This document shows, piece after piece, positions 11,042 through 24,135 of a stretch of 64,000 nt of DNA. The translations under genes and the position numbers were made by a program. This DNA comes from Macquaria australasica (taxonomy: Eukaryota; Chordata; Actinopteri; Centrarchiformes; Percichthyidae): NCBI GenBank assembly GCA_005408345.1, contig SEMN01000221.1:191001-255000 (forward strand), given 5' to 3'. Position 1 is the stretch's first letter. Each line of letters starts with the position of its first letter. The notes beneath the pieces were generated by a model that saw only the letters and a program-made list of their open reading frames with translations, was not told the origin of the DNA and did not search any database.

Positions 11042-12212
11042 TCAGTTATGAAAATATTTCTCCAACGTCAAATGTCCAGAGGCTACTGAGGCAACGCAAT
11101 TCTCCCCAGTGGGAGGCAGATCAGAGGAGAAGTCTGCACTCTACCTGCTTTACTGACAGACCTCCCTGAAATCCACTGGCTGCCTTTCAGCTGTAAAGGC
11201 AGCCGCACTGCACGAATACAATCCAATAACCCCAGAGGGCGAAGGGCAGCAATACAACAGAGGCTTTCTCCCAGTGCAGACAGAGCCCCCCAACTCTGAA
11301 CACGAGCCAAAGACATAAATGCCTCCTGTATAGTTTACGGTGTCCAAAAAACCCAAAAGCCAAGGACAGGAAAGTAGGAGAGACAGTAGGGTTACAGTAC
11401 AATGGCAGGGGTGATGGAAGGATGGGGAGGTAACAGGAAGGACTTTTACCACACTGCGTGGGTGATGATGAGGACACAGAGGCGGTACAATGGCGTAGAG
11501 GGGATGTGTATTTACACTAGGGGTGATTTTTCTGCCCCATCCCCACCTCTGACTCAATGGCAATGTGCTGACTGGAAACTGCAAGAAGGTCACTTTCCAT
11601 TTCATGTCTTTTAACTGTCTAATACACATCAATTTAGAGGAGTTTCTGACCTCGAGTTGAATATTTGACATAGAGCTGTCCCCCTGGAGACAGGACTTTC
11701 TTGTGTAGCATAATAATCTAAATTGCAGAGTCATAATTGAGATATGATACCACGTATGTCTCTTAGGGCTGGCTGGCATGAAGGCAGAGGCCAAGCAGGA
11801 AGTTAGCGATAGGAACAAATTGTTAAGAGGAAGGAAATGTTTAAGTCCAGAGGGATGATAGCTGCTGATTCTGATAACACACATCTTAGGGCAATTTAAG
11901 ACACTATCGAAGTTGTGCAAACTGTGCTACCACTCTGAATTTTTTCTCTCTTGGTAGAAAAAATATTAACTGACTAATTCATGACACTGTAATCTTTACT
12001 AAATCCTCCACATTTAGCCCTGTAATGTCTCTTTGGCAACTACAGGCATTTTTCATCCTAATCCTTTTTTGCAGAATCAACATTTAGAATAGAGGGGCAC
12101 ACTGGTGTTTACACTTTCATTCAGGTGGGCTTAGATGCCATTACCATATCTATGCTGTATTGTGCTGCTGTATGTTCTCTTTCCTCCTGCTCTCTCTCTC
12201 TCGCTCCCCCCT
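11042..12212. other. Unassigned stretch containing the longest open frame
   Basis: A minus-strand open frame of 256 codons (11150-11920) is the longest in the window. Its translation is rich in Ser, Leu, Pro and Cys, without a domain, repeat or signal I recognise. A frame of this length can arise by chance in 64 kb on six frames. I do not call it a gene. Confidence 0.45.
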
Positions 12213-12455
12213 TCCCCCTTCAACCCAACCGGTCGAGGCAGATGACCGCCCACCTTGAGCCTGGTTCTGCTCGAGGTTTCTACCTGTTAAAAGGGAGTTT
12301 TTCCTTGCCACTGTCGCATAATGCTTGCTCATGGTGGGAACTGTTGGGTCTCTGTAAATATAAAGAGTCGGTCTAGACTTGCTCTATTCGAAAAAGTGCC
12401 CTGAGATAACTTTGTTATGATATGGCGCTATATAAATAAAACTAAAACTGAATTA
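12213..12455 (+). mobile_element. 3' tail of a teleost non-LTR retrotransposon or derived SINE
   Basis: Diagnostic words in order are GGTCGAGGCAGATGACCGCC, GCCTGGTTCTGCTCGAGGTT, TACCTGTTAAAAGGGAG, TTTTTCCTTGCCACTGTCGC, GCTCATGGTGGGAACTGTTG, AGTCGGTCTAGACTTGCTCT and GGCGCTATATAAATAAAACT. This is one of the most abundant 3' ends in percomorph genomes. The short A/T-rich tail is as expected for LINE-type (L2/Rex-like) ends, though the clade is not certain. The reverse-transcriptase part is absent, as is usual for 5' truncated copies. Confidence 0.85.
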
Positions 12456-13189
12456 GAACAAGGACTAGGACACCTTATGGAGGTTAGATGACGACACTAA
12501 ACGCTTCACATGTGGCTGAAGTCATTTAAACATCCAGACTTGTTCCTTCATGGTTTTCCTACCGTGATCACCTAAAGCCACGGCAGCCTGTGCCCTCTAT
12601 TCTGAAACAATCTGATTATATTCCTGTAAACAATCTATCTGGAGGGAAATACATAGTAGAAAATTAGGCTTAATTAGATGGATGGGAAAAAACCCAAGAG
12701 CCACATTATTGCCCAAAAGATGCAGTCTAAGTGGCATTTGCTGGGATATTTTGTTGTCAGGTTGGGATATCCCCATGACCCCGAACAGGAAGTGGTTTAG
12801 AAAAGAAATGGAATGATGGGATTTTCCATTATGGGACAATACAATGAATACCAGAGAGTTGCAGTAAAGATATGCAGGTTTGGGGTCTTATCTGTCACAG
12901 CCATCACATTTACATAACAGATACATATGTCTGAATGATAAAAAGCCATTAATTTAACAGATGGATGAAGCCAGCTAAGTTATGTATTCGATGTTTAAAA
13001 AGGGCCTTACTTGAATGATTCTGTTAAATTCTCTGCTAAATGCTCCACCTAGCTTCTCTTCTTGTACTCCAAAATCATTTGGACAAATCTGATAAATTAT
13101 TTGTGTGCACTATCTGACCCAGGTCTGTGCTTAACACACATATAGCGAGCCTAAATAGTCATGCTCAGTACTATTTCTTGTCCATACAT
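12456..13189. other. Unassigned stretch
   Basis: Moderately AT-rich. The part at about 12860-13010 (AAAAGCCATTAATTTAACAG) has homeodomain-like words, but is not distinct enough to call separately. Confidence 0.35.
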
Positions 13190-13430
13190 AAGGGGGCTCA
13201 CTCCACCAGAGGCATTAATCAGAGTCTACCAGCCTGTGGCTCCTCACTCCTCCCTGCCGTACGTGATGCAACATACCAGCCTTATTGACAAGTTTTTGTT
13301 GCAAATGGAGTGTGTAACGCGGTGTGGCCGCCCAGGCTGGAAGGTGCACATGTGGGCCGCAGCCCTGCAGTGGAGGGCTGAGCCTATGGAGGTCTGGAGC
13401 TCTTCTCTCCACAGGTTTAGTCTACATGAA
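13190..13430. promoter_or_regulatory. Candidate non-coding element
   Basis: The complex block holds CTTATTGACAAGTTTTTGTT and GTGTAACGCGGTGTGGCCGC. Overlapping open frames on both strands (13161-13433 and 13244-13522) show only that stops are rare. No protein domain is seen. Confidence 0.25.
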
Positions 13431-14999
13431 TAGAGGACTAGGCCCCACATCTGGACTTGACCACCATCAACGCCATTAGCACTAACACAGCGCTGAGGCA
13501 CGTGCACCCCTGTACCCAACACGGGGTATTAGAGGACAACACAAGCTATTACAGGCCCAAGTGGAAGCATGGAAAGAGGCCGTAATACTTTTCACTGATT
13601 GCAGAGCTAGGATACACAACAAACACATCTAATATTTAGAAAATGTAATGTATTTCTAAAGGGTGTGCTGTACTCTGCATGTAGAGCATCACATGTAGGT
13701 GTTTTCCCTTAGTTTAGAACTCCAAAATAAAAAGAGTGCAAGAGTTTTCTAGCTGTGCATAGCTCACTGCGTATGGCTTCATCTTTCACAGTTCAGAAAT
13801 TAGGGAAAATGTGTATGTGTTCATATGTGTGTGTGTTTTTTTTGTGTGTAAATGGTTGCAGCTATGATGTGAGGAGCCTCACTAAGGTGTCAGGGGGTAG
13901 TAAACAGATATGGAGCAGAGCGGACTCTTATGGTCTACCTACTAGCAGGCCACTCACAGTTCACTACACATAGCACACTGGAGTACTCTTTCTTTTTATG
14001 ACTTTCTGTTTCTCACAGACTCCGTCTTTACCTCCTCTGTCTGTCTGCTCAACTTCAGAGCAGGACACAGTATCACAGGTAAGATGCAAGTTTGTCCAAG
14101 TTCTCCAGAATGTGCACACAAGCTTTCATATCACCAGCTGAAGCCTCGTACCCAACTACCTCTGTTGCCACACATACACACACATCTGGCGTCTGTCTAC
14201 CTCAGCCATAGAAAATGTAAGAGTCAGCTGATCACAAAGAACAGACTGTTTTCCACTACCTTTCTTTTCTTTTTCATTTTCTCTGTCCTTTTGTGACACA
14301 CGTGGGAGAGAAGGAGCATCCAGAGTCGCATGTAATGGCAAAATTACAGCAGCCTCACTCGGATGTCCCCTCTTCCTGCTATTCTATATATGTCACCAGG
14401 TCTTTCGGAGGGGGCTCTTATGGGAGCCTCGCTGGCGAGAGATTTGTCTTCGCACACTCACACACACTTGGCATACACATACATGCATATACACAAGTCA
14501 CACAGATGCCTGACACACACATATACATCCAAAGAAGGATAAATGTGAGGGATCAGTTGCAGGGTCTGGGTATGGCCATGAGGAATGCCAGCCGAGGGCT
14601 GTGGTCTGACACCTCTCGCTGTCTGTGTCGCTGTCAGCCATGGCACTGCGGCCCAGGAGAGCTCCGGCCAGAGGGTGACGTGATGGGGCAGGATGTGTTT
14701 CCAGTGGTGAGGTTTAACCATGCATGTGGACATGCTCAGAGACCTGTGGAGGAAATTCTCAGCACCCCATGGCCTTTTCACCTTGTGGGTGTCAGGAGCG
14801 GTGTGCCCCAGCTGGCCACACACACACACACACACACTTTACCCAAATATCAGCTCCTTCACCATGAAGCAGTAAACCTGGTATTTCGTCTTCAGTTTCA
14901 CCTGTTAACAGGGCGTCTTTACCCGGAGTCTTCCTCACTATTTAGCATTCACTGTACTTTTTTTAGGCTAAATACACTCTCTGACAACCCAGAGGAGCA
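13431..14999. other. Unassigned stretch with minor CA/TG runs
   Basis: Short TG-rich DNA lies at 13809-13851 and a CA run of about 22 bp at 14816-14838. The 236-codon open frame (14293-15003) crosses the CA run and is not supported as a gene. Confidence 0.45.
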
Positions 15000-15270
15000 G
15001 TGAAAGGCCCCTTGGTGACCATATAGTGGCTTAATAACACTAGCTGGAGTGATTCATCCGGTTCTGCAGTGGAAGTTATGACTGCTCCCTGATGCTCCTC
15101 TATAAATCCAAGCCTGTGATAAAAGCATCAGTCATTTACATTCAAAAGCAATCTGGAATTTTAATTGTTCCCATTGCGCCGCACGTTGATTTCCTCTGAC
15201 AAGAATATGAATGGTTTCTGTGCTTAATGGACTGTGACAAGCCTTCAGAGTCTCACAACACAGCCACACG
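15000..15270. promoter_or_regulatory. Candidate non-coding element
   Basis: TTTAATTGTTCCCATTG at 15160-15176 overlaps a TAATTG homeodomain site and an ATTGTT SOX-like site. GCGCCGCACGTTGATTTCC follows. Non-repetitive and without a usable reading frame. Confidence 0.38.
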
Positions 15271-16299
15271 TTTTCAATCACAAACTGTACCCTTCCATTC
15301 ATTCTCTTCTTTCTCACTACCTCCCAGTGTTTATTTCGCTCACTCTGTCTCTAAAACCTATCCCCACTCTCTTCCCTGGTCCTGAAACCCTCTTGCTTTC
15401 CCTCTGATAGAATTAGGGAGTCCTTGAACCATGGTGATCACACTTCCTGAAGCAATTACTATTAAGCAGCGGTGGCCAGAGAGCGTAGAATGGGGTGCGC
15501 TACAGAGGCGGGAGGCTGTTTACATGGAGCCCAGCGAGGAGTCTTGCGACACCCACACCAGAAGCAGCCAGAGGTGCTTTCCGTAGGCTGGCAGAAAGAG
15601 GTTGGGGCCAGTGGGGGTGTGGGGGCAGAGGGCTCAGGGGGCACTGAGCTGTTTTTACAGGATCCAAGCTGTCATGTAACCCACGTTACATTACAGACAG
15701 ATGTACCTCAGCTTCACATGGAAAATTGGAGGTCCGGTTACACACACTGTATACAGAAAGACAAGGAATGAAGGCAAGATGAAGAGAGGTGGAACGAAAA
15801 CCAGGGTTCCTCACATTCACAGCAATTTGGATGTTGCTTATAAAATGGAGATTTTCTCTTTTTTTTCATCCAATGGTTAGCATTTTTCAAAAATGACAGA
15901 ATCTGAAAAACATCAGAGAAGGTAACAATGCTTGTTCCTAAATTCTGACAGCAACCTTTGATGTGTCAAAAATAAGTGATTCGATGTGAGCTTTTTACAA
16001 CTCAGAGGAAATTCATGTTTTGTTGCACTATTGCATTATCCCACTATATTTTGAGACTCCTATAATGTCGGTATATTCATCAAAAAGATACAAAAGTTCT
16101 ATAGAAGATCTGAAGCTTTTTTTTTTTAAATCAAGATTCAAAACCAGACCATCATTCCTTCTCCTCTCTCCTATCAATAAAGTCACCTCCTCCACCCAAT
16201 AAGCACATCATTTTATTCAACATCATGGTCTTCAGGACAAATTCAAGCATTAACCAGCTGTTTATTTTTGGAATGGTCTGCGTTAAATCTAATTTGTGC
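15271..16299. other. Unassigned stretch
   Basis: A complex patch at about 15420-15560 (GAAGCAATTACTATTAAGCA) may be regulatory. From 15780 the DNA is AT-rich with T-runs. No gene is seen. Confidence 0.35.
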
Positions 16300-16530
16300 A
16301 GGATGGGTGCTGGGAGACCCAGGAATCCCCTGCAGCCTTGGAGGAGGAAGAAGAGGAATGTGACCCCCAGAGGTCAGCAGCCCCCTCTCCCGGGTTACAG
16401 GGGCTCCTGCACAAGGGCTGGGCCAGGGTCACAGGTCAGTAGGCTCGCTCATTGGGCTCTGCCCTGGCGCCTGCCGGCACAGCCCTCAATTTGTAAAGCG
16501 GTAGAGGGTGACCCCAGAGGGCCTCTCCTG
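16300..16530. promoter_or_regulatory. GC-rich candidate non-coding element
   Basis: A GC-rich, CpG-poor block of complex sequence carries several GGGTGACC, GGTCACAG and AGGTCAG words resembling nuclear-receptor half-sites. It could be regulatory or only a local GC peak. Confidence 0.2.
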
Positions 16531-18589
16531 GCTTCCAAACACAGGTCTTAAACACTACCAGCCTCCCCCTGATTCCCTTGTCTCCCCTTGACTCCCCCAT
16601 CTCATAACAGGACTTATAGTCTAATACACGTACACACACACTCAACACCAATCCATCCTTAATAAGAGGAATTACCTCAGGCAGGGACAGAAGAGAAGAG
16701 GAGGGGGGAAGCAGGTATGCCGCCATCTCCGCCTCATTACTCTGTGGATTTATGTAGGATCATATGCCCTGTGTGTAGTGGCGCACTTGGGCGCTTAACT
16801 CCTTGACCTGCACTGTAAATAAGTAAATTAATAAATACAAAGCTAGGCTGTCTGGGGATATAGGTGGATCAGAGAAACTCAGAAAGGTTAATGCAGCAGA
16901 CATATGCAGAGGTTGTCATTAGCACCAGATCTAAGCTCCATGTACATTTCTAACCATTTTGATATTTCAATGAATAAAAAATGTCATACATACTAAAATA
17001 CTAGAAAATCATTGACAGTAGCTGTTGCCACTTTCTGCAGCTCGTGCTTTGGAAAAAGCAATGGTAACCTTCAACGTCTGACTCTCTGCTTCTGAGTGAG
17101 TTGCCAGTCTGTCTGTTTCCACTGATGAGAGAGACTGAGCTGTTTCTGATAGTGACTGTTACAGAGAGACCAATTATCCTGGCCAATGAGGACAGGCCTC
17201 TGACAGCATAATTACAGGCAGCCTTGCCTTGCAGCAACCATATGCCTGGGTATGGCTACCAGTCACCCAGCAGTTGGGAACAGGAGACGAGAGGAAGGCT
17301 GAGTAGGGACATGGGGGTGGGTCTGAAGGTGTCTTAATCCACCAGGACCCAATGTCCTGTCTTGTCCCAGACTCTGGGGCCTCTCCATGGGCTGCTGAGA
17401 GTCGGAGCTGGGGACTGATTTGGCCCAGCTGGAGGAAGCGGGCGATCAGAGTTCAGTTGGTGCAGACAGAAGTAAAGTAAACAGCCGTGGTCACTGGGCA
17501 GGCCGTTAGCAGGCCTCGGACAGATGAGCAGGGGGCCGGGAAGACCACACACATACACATACAGCCAGACCACACAGGGGCCAGGGCTCAGGAGCCTACG
17601 CACGCAAGCACACGCCCCATCGGCAGGGTTCCCCTGTGGGCAAAAGCATGCTGCAGGTCAGGGCGGAGCAACGTGGAGCACAGAAGAACAACAGACTGGC
17701 ACGAAGTTGGCCTGGGACCCTCTGAGTGCCTGGATGAACCTTTACATAGCCTCAGAACGAGAGAGGTACTGGCAGGTCTGACCCTGTGACTGGAGACATA
17801 ATCCTCCTATAGAGCAGAGCTGTAAGAGAGAGTAAACACAAACAGGAAGAGATTCATAAGTACGCTGCTGTTCCACTGCCAAATCTTAAAGTGCATTTTG
17901 GAGTCTTTCCGCCTCCATGTTGGAGGCACGCACGCTCTTCTGGGGAAAGAAACCACACGTACATCAGCTGGGAAATCACATCATGTTGATAAAACAAAAG
18001 TCAAATAAGCAATTGTCAACCAGATTTATTTTTTTGTTTAGTTATTTGCTTTACAAAATGTCCCAAAAGGGAAAACAGCTACATTGTGGAATTTAGTTTA
18101 TTGATTTATCGATTATTGATCTGTACATTCAGAACGTGTTATGTAGCATATCACATAGTTCAATACATTTTTGTTATTGTTTTGGACAAATAATAATAAT
18201 GATCTGATGTTGAATGGGTATGTGGTAACATCAGAGAGATAGATGTCTTAGTATAGCATATATTGTATGGTTTAGTATTTGGTATGAAATCTCTCTAAAT
18301 CTCTAACTTTATATTTAATTCACAGGAATGGAATTTCAAGAAAAATAAGACACTTTGGGGTGATAAAAGCTAAGCAATTGTCCCTGTGTGTTGCTTTGAA
18401 ACAACACACAAAGATTAAGAAATTCATAAATGCCATGCTGGTTTTATTTTACTTTGCCTCAAACTTATATTAAAATCAAAAACACAGAAATCACACTCCA
18501 GAAAACTCTCTCTCTCACACACACACAGTTAGGACTTTGGCAAACACATCAACACGCAAAGGCTAAACAAAAATAAATATATACCACAC
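16531..18589. other. Unassigned stretch
   Basis: The segment 17150-17240 (GACCAATTATCCTGGCCAAT and GCATAATTACAGGCAGCC) has CCAAT and TAATTA words. 17330-17800 is GC-rich with unremarkable open frames. 18000-18480 is AT-rich. No gene is supported. Confidence 0.35.
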
Positions 18590-18606
18590 AAACACACACA
18601 CACACA

Positions 18607-18646
<40 letters not shown>
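18590..18646. repeat. Compound (CA)n-(CT)n microsatellite
   Basis: CA to 18609 passes directly into 36 bp of CT. Here the order on the plus strand is CA then CT, opposite to most other compound repeats in this window. Confidence 0.96.
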
Positions 18647-18648
<2 letters not shown>

Positions 18649-18875
18649 TTTTCTCTTTCCTTCCACATAACCATCAGTCTTTTTCTTTATCTGGACAGTG
18701 TCAGAATGACCCATGGGAGAGCCTGTGAATTTGTGTGTGTGCGTGTGTGTGTATCACCCTGACATAGGGTGGAGTGAGGAGTAATGCTCTCAATCACAAT
18801 TACTCCCCACTGCCACCAGTCATGCCGCCTGCCTCGCATCACCTTACCATGCGCGCATACACACATGCACGCACT

Positions 18876-18912
18876 CACACACACACACACACATACACAC
18901 ACACACACACAC
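18876..18912. repeat. (CA)n microsatellite, one interruption
   Basis: A CA run is broken once by CATA. Shorter TG/TGCG runs lie at 18733-18752. Confidence 0.93.
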
Positions 18913-19079
18913 TGAAACACAAGGTCAGCATTTCCATTGGAAAGACATGATGTACTCTGAGTTCGGCAGCGAGTCCAAGCTCACCTCCACTCCGTAGAGG
19001 ATCTAGTGCAGCTGTCAGAGGGATCAGGCAGAGCAGGGCCGGGCTGCACCATCTGCCTGCTTACAACACACACCCTCCT

Positions 19080-19370
19080 GTGTATCACCCTGCCTCCCTC
19101 TTCTTTCATCGCTTATCTCCACATTTAATACCGCATTTATGATAACGAATGACAGGTAGCTTGGGCTGTGATCCCTCCTCATCTGGCCTTTATCTCATAA
19201 TGGTACGAGCTGCATTCTTCCTTCTAGCACAGGGCCCTGCGAGCCTTGATAAATCCTGATCACAGGGTGGGCAAACGGCTTGCTAAAAGTTTTTCTGGCT
19301 GTAAAAGTGGGTAGTTGAGAAATAAGTGCGAGAATTGCTGCTAATGAAATATGCAGCAGGGCACGTGCTT
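19080..19370. promoter_or_regulatory. Candidate non-coding element with GATA-type sites
   Basis: TTATCT occurs at 19113-19118 and 19190-19195, with GATAAC at 19141 in the other orientation. CTAATGAAATATGC, a POU/homeodomain-like word, lies near 19341. The block is non-repetitive and distinct from its flanks. Confidence 0.35.
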
Positions 19371-20694
19371 GTCAGTAAGATATGTGTGCATGCATTGTGC
19401 ATGTGAATGAGAGGTCTATTGTCTCGGGATAAGTTGTTGAGCTGACCTAGAAATTCAAGGTCTTTTTGAGTAAAGGGAAGGACTCCTTAACAAAGTCTGA
19501 TTGAAATCTGAAGTTGATGCTGACGTTAGCTACTTGGTGTTTTTGAGCTAAGCAGAAGTTGACAGTTTGTTTCTGGGGGTCAAGCTCGACAAGGACATGG
19601 GTATGGTTCAGTGTCTGGACAGGAGGCTGGGGTCACTAGGGTAAGAAATGGCTGTGATTTGAGGTCACGGATGCATGTTTGAGGAAAAGGATTGGCTGCA
19701 ATCTGTAAAGGTGGAAAAGGCTGTTGTGAGGCAGACAGATGATTTAACGTTGTGATGGTGAGGTTAGGTCAGGGTTGTGGGGAGTCTGGTGGTACTGAGG
19801 AGTGAAGGCAGAGAGTTTCAGGGAGAGCTGGACACTTGTCTGCTGGGCAGGGAGCTAGTGAAGGTCACGGAGCAGTGAAATATGGCTGTCAGGTAGAGGG
19901 GAAGGATAACACAGACTCTGTCCTTCCTGCCTTGCCACAAGAGCGTCTGGGTCCCCGTCGGGTGACAAGGTAAGGTCATGCCCTGTTCGCAGGCTGGGAC
20001 GAGGTTCTCACACACAGAAGTACATACACGTAAGATGGACTTTAACTGACAAGACCCTCATCCTATAAAACCTGAGCGGACAAAAAGATTTTCTGAAGTG
20101 TCCCTGCAAATAGTAAAATAAGGTAAAGATGACGAGATCTTTGCTGTTAGAGAGATGCAGTAATCAACATCATTTTTTTGTATTTTTAGAAAAAATAAAA
20201 ACAGACAGATAAAGTTGATAATAACTAACTTTCTAATTGAATAGTTATACCTTCTCAGTTAATAAATCAATTTAGGATATCTGTGAAAAAGTACAGTTTT
20301 TAAAAATTAATAATGCTTACGATAATTATAATGCAGATATTGTTTATTGTTTCTTTATTTTATCATCATTAAATATCATAGTATTATATATTAAGTGAAT
20401 AATATTTTACAGATCTTCTTTTCTCCATCAGGAAATTTGTAACTGAATTGTAAAAAGTAAAGGCTGAAGCCTGTTTTGTTTTTGTGTTTTTTCTTTTACT
20501 GTATGTCAACATTTTATAGGACAGGGCAAAGGTGAAATAGACTCATTCTTAAATTGCATGTATTTATTATATTTGGTATAATAATGGAGACTTGAGACTT
20601 GGCCCAAATGCTTCAAAGGACAAGATATTAATATAGCCTGTTTTCAGACGTAAGGCCCGTGAGACTGCGCCTGATTTGAAAGTTGAAAGACTTT
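19371..20694. other. Unassigned stretch
   Basis: 19400-20000 is GT-rich and without pattern. 20100-20620 is very AT-rich. No gene or known repeat was seen. Confidence 0.4.
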
Positions 20695-20890
20695 GGCTCT
20701 GATTCCTCTATTGTTTGATCAGACAGGAGAAGTCCTCAGCTCTCTAAATTGGTCCTTAATGAGACTCGCACGTAGGCCACTTCCCTTTGACCCCCGACAT
20801 CCCCAAGCTTGTCCCGCGGTTCCTCTTCGGAAAAGGAGGACCGACTGGCGAGGAAACCTTGCGGAGGGAGTAGAGGTGCAGCACAGGAAG
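20695..20890. promoter_or_regulatory. Candidate non-coding element with a SOX-like site
   Basis: ATTGTTTG (20710-20717) and CTAAATTGGTCCTTAATGAG sit in complex DNA. Further on, CpG is retained (CCCGCGG, CGACTGGCGAGG). It ends at a GA microsatellite. Confidence 0.33.
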
Positions 20891-20891
<1 letters not shown>

Positions 20892-20936
<45 letters not shown>

Positions 20937-20938
20937 GG
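20892..20938. repeat. (GA)n microsatellite
   Basis: A GA run is interrupted once by GGGAGA near its right end. Confidence 0.95.
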
Positions 20939-22967
20939 TGACTCATTTAATTTTTCAAACGTGGGCATTTGCTCCTAAAATGCAACAACACGCTTCCCGT
21001 CTTGGCTGCTGCCAAATGCTGCGTCAATTGAACAGGCCGTGCGTATCAGTGACAAACCTGGTGCGTGGAGATGGTGACCTCCGAAAAATCCCACAATCCT
21101 AAGTGATGAATGTGAATATCACTGTATGAAAATGGTTAGCAACTTGTCAATAAAAAAAGTGGTATTAAGCCTTAACAGCATTAAAAATACAATCACTTAT
21201 TACCGGTATTATTATTATTGTCGTTGTCATTTAAAATCTAAACACCGATATCGTATGACATATATATTAGACTGATAGCATTATTCATTTAAATAGAAAT
21301 AGAAATATATTATATACTTTTTTTTGTAATAGCAGTTTCTGTTGTAATGTCTGTCTTGTTTATTATGTAGCCTATATATAGAGCAGTCATTTGCGAAATA
21401 GCAGCAGTCCTCCTTATAACGTGATATTATTCTCAGTGGTAAAATCCATATTCGGGGTTATGGTTTAGACAAAGTTGGACGGATGGACTCAAAGTGCACT
21501 CTGTGTCTGGCTTTGAGATGTGGAACTCCATCCAACTTTCACTGTTTTCCAGATGATGGCTTTTTTTCTGTTATTATTGCTGTCTAACATGTCCAGCACC
21601 GACGACGCTTTGCACGGGTTATAACCGACACATTACGCATGAAACATTATTTAAGTCTGCTCTTAAAATAGCACCTGCTCGCCGTCTGTTTTTCAGCTGT
21701 CTAAGAAATGAGTAAACTACCAGGCCCATGCATGTCTGAGCCTAAATGAATTCATCTTTTTGTCATAAAAAAAAAAGGAAAAAAATAGCCATCAATTTTG
21801 TAACAAAAAAAAAATCAGGGAGCATTCAGCCTTGGTCAAATGAAGATGCAACAGTTAGCTGCACTATATCAAATTATTTATCACAGAGATGTGACCACAG
21901 AATAATATTGTATCAGCCATCAGTGATGTAAGTGATGTAAGCTGTACATTTTGTTGGCAAATGGGAAAAGAATTTGGCTGTTAAGACACTTCTTAAGAAA
22001 AAATCCATTTAAAGTTTTAACATCAGGTGAAGTATTTCTAAAATATTCAGACCTGACAATATTTAGAATTTTTTTGTCTATATTTGAAATGTCTCCAAAT
22101 CAAATGAAACACAATCACACCTGGATTTTCCTCCTCAGGTCAACACCAGGATTAGATTTGAGATTACTGTTACTTTTGCAGCCCATGTTCCAGCCTGAAA
22201 ATTAAACAAAAAACATACATCAAAAAGATAAGGAAAAAAAGCACAAAGTGCAAAACCTTTGAGACAGTTTTAAAAAATAAAATAAAAAATGTTTTCTGCT
22301 TTTGGAAACTGATCACATTTTTATAGTTATTGTCTCACCTTAGGGGTGCTTACATTTTTATCCTCCATAACCCAATAAATTGTCACATAGAGCCCAGTTT
22401 AATTTTTTGGTCTTTTTCAAGCATAGTAAAACATTTCAATTCAACTCTGTGATGGACAATGTTGAACAAATAAGAAAGAAAGGCTTTCACAATACTGAAG
22501 ATGCATTTTAATGTTCACTAATCAATGTCAGTGAGCGTGCAACTGAGTGTACGGTTTACTAATAGACCCCTCTAGGTGGCGTTAACATGCTTTGAGGGTC
22601 TGTGGGTTATGATCTGAAAACAGACACTTCACTGAAAAAGAGAATCATAATTACTGTTATTTCCTAACTACTTCATAAAAAAACAAAAAACAAAAAAACA
22701 AAAATGTATCTTTATTTAATTCTTTTGTGTCAGTGATATGCACAGAACGTTTTTGCGTTTGGCACAGGCAGCAGCTGATAAGTTGCTTGCTGATGAAAGT
22801 TATTTTGAGCGCACAAGTGCAGCATAGCATCAAAAATATGATTAATAGGAAAAAAAAGAGAGAGACTCAGAATGAAAAATGTGAGTTAGAAATAACACAA
22901 AGAAATGACTGAAAATCTATTAAAATCTATGATGACTGAAATAAAAAATTCTGCACAATTTAGAGAA
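20939..22967. other. Unassigned, mostly AT-rich stretch
   Basis: A-runs occur at about 21768-21813 and 22678-22705. Near 21470-21540, AAAGTTGGACGGATGGA and TCCATCCAACTTTC form an imperfect inverted pair about 50 bp apart. No gene is seen. Confidence 0.4.
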
Positions 22968-22990
22968 TCTCTCTCTCTCTCGCTCTCTCG

Positions 22991-23024
<34 letters not shown>
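22968..23024. repeat. Compound (CT)n-(CA)n microsatellite
   Basis: CT with two CG interruptions spans 22968-22999 and passes directly into CA to 23024. Confidence 0.96.
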
Positions 23025-23029
<5 letters not shown>

Positions 23030-24095
23030 CGGGTCATCATTCAGAGACACTTTGCCTGTTGCCCTTTCACATATTTTCACATATCAGTTGCACTAAATAC
23101 TCATAATTGATGCATCTGTCGGTCAGCTGGCAGCACATGATTGGGCTAAAACAGTCCTGCGAGGTGGGGGTGCATGAAGTTCATGAGTCTCACAGACCCC
23201 TTATATCTAATGATTTGGGGTCCCAGGGTCCCAGGCTCCATGGCTGTGTGGTCCTGAGCAGACACAGCAGGCTCAGTGAAAAGCAGCCCCCCTCTGGGAC
23301 AGAAACAACATTCATTCTCTGGATCAAATAGCAGCATGACACTCTAGTCGACATCAGATCTCATTACGGCACAAAAGAACTGTTGTGTCACTCAATATCA
23401 AACAGAGACAAGCATTTAGACAACTTACAAGGTCAGTGTCACCAGTAAGTGGTTCACCTAGAGGGACAGGATTTCACCCAGTAGATTTTTTTTTTTCAGT
23501 CATTTTTCGATTCAAAGTTGAATTTGGAGAAGAAAATAATAAATGGACATTCGTTATATATTTTTGTTCAAAGCTTAATTTTTTAGAAAATTCATTAATT
23601 GCTGTTTTTTTTCTCGTGTCCAAGTTTTTCCTTCATCTATATATAGAAACAGTAATGGAATACAATCCTGAGGCATCCAGAGATGGAATAAAAGCCAAGG
23701 GGATCTGAGTGATTGCTACTATAAAACGTCTCCCAGGCCTTGTAGAGCTGTAAAGGACAAAGAGAGATAGTTGGACAGGCCTGTTCTCAGGCTGCAAACA
23801 GGCGTCTGGCTGCCTTCAAGACAGCTCTGTCTCTCTCCCTCTCCGAGTCCTGGTTTGTTTTTCTCACTTTCTCTTTCTATCAGTCTCTCCTCTTTCTTTT
23901 TTGCTCTCTTTTTCCCCTTAACTCTCTTTCAGCGTTGCTTCTCCGTGTCTCTTTTGGTTTGTATCTCTCCCATTGGTCTGACAGGGCTATTTAAGGGTAT
24001 GCATGTGTGTGTATGAGTGTGTGTGCGTGTGCATTGGCAGGGTTTAAGGTAGAAGTCTGGGGAAACAGTAACCAGAGAGTGTCCCTGAAGTGTCG
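23025..24095. other. Unassigned stretch with a pyrimidine-rich tract
   Basis: GGTCCCA is tandemly repeated near 23219-23234. DNA at 23824-23945 is CT-rich on the plus strand, and TG-rich DNA follows at 24001-24034. No exon is supported. Confidence 0.4.
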
Positions 24096-24135
24096 GATGG
24101 GGTCACAGAGAATCGGGGGTCTTCTGTGACCCATC
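24096..24135. other. Hairpin-forming inverted repeat
   Basis: GATGGGGTCACAGA (24096-24109) pairs with TCTGTGACCCATC near 24123-24135, with one bulged G and a loop of about 13 nt. The flanks do not extend the stem enough for a microRNA precursor. The paired GTCACAGA words may also be protein-binding sites. Confidence 0.55.

Noticed and set aside
11150..11920. 256-codon minus-strand open frame, the longest in the window
   Set aside because: Composition is Ser/Leu/Pro/Cys-rich without motifs, and no splice or promoter context is seen. Chance length is plausible.
14293..15003. 236-codon open frame
   Set aside because: It crosses a CA run, and codon usage and residues show no protein signature.
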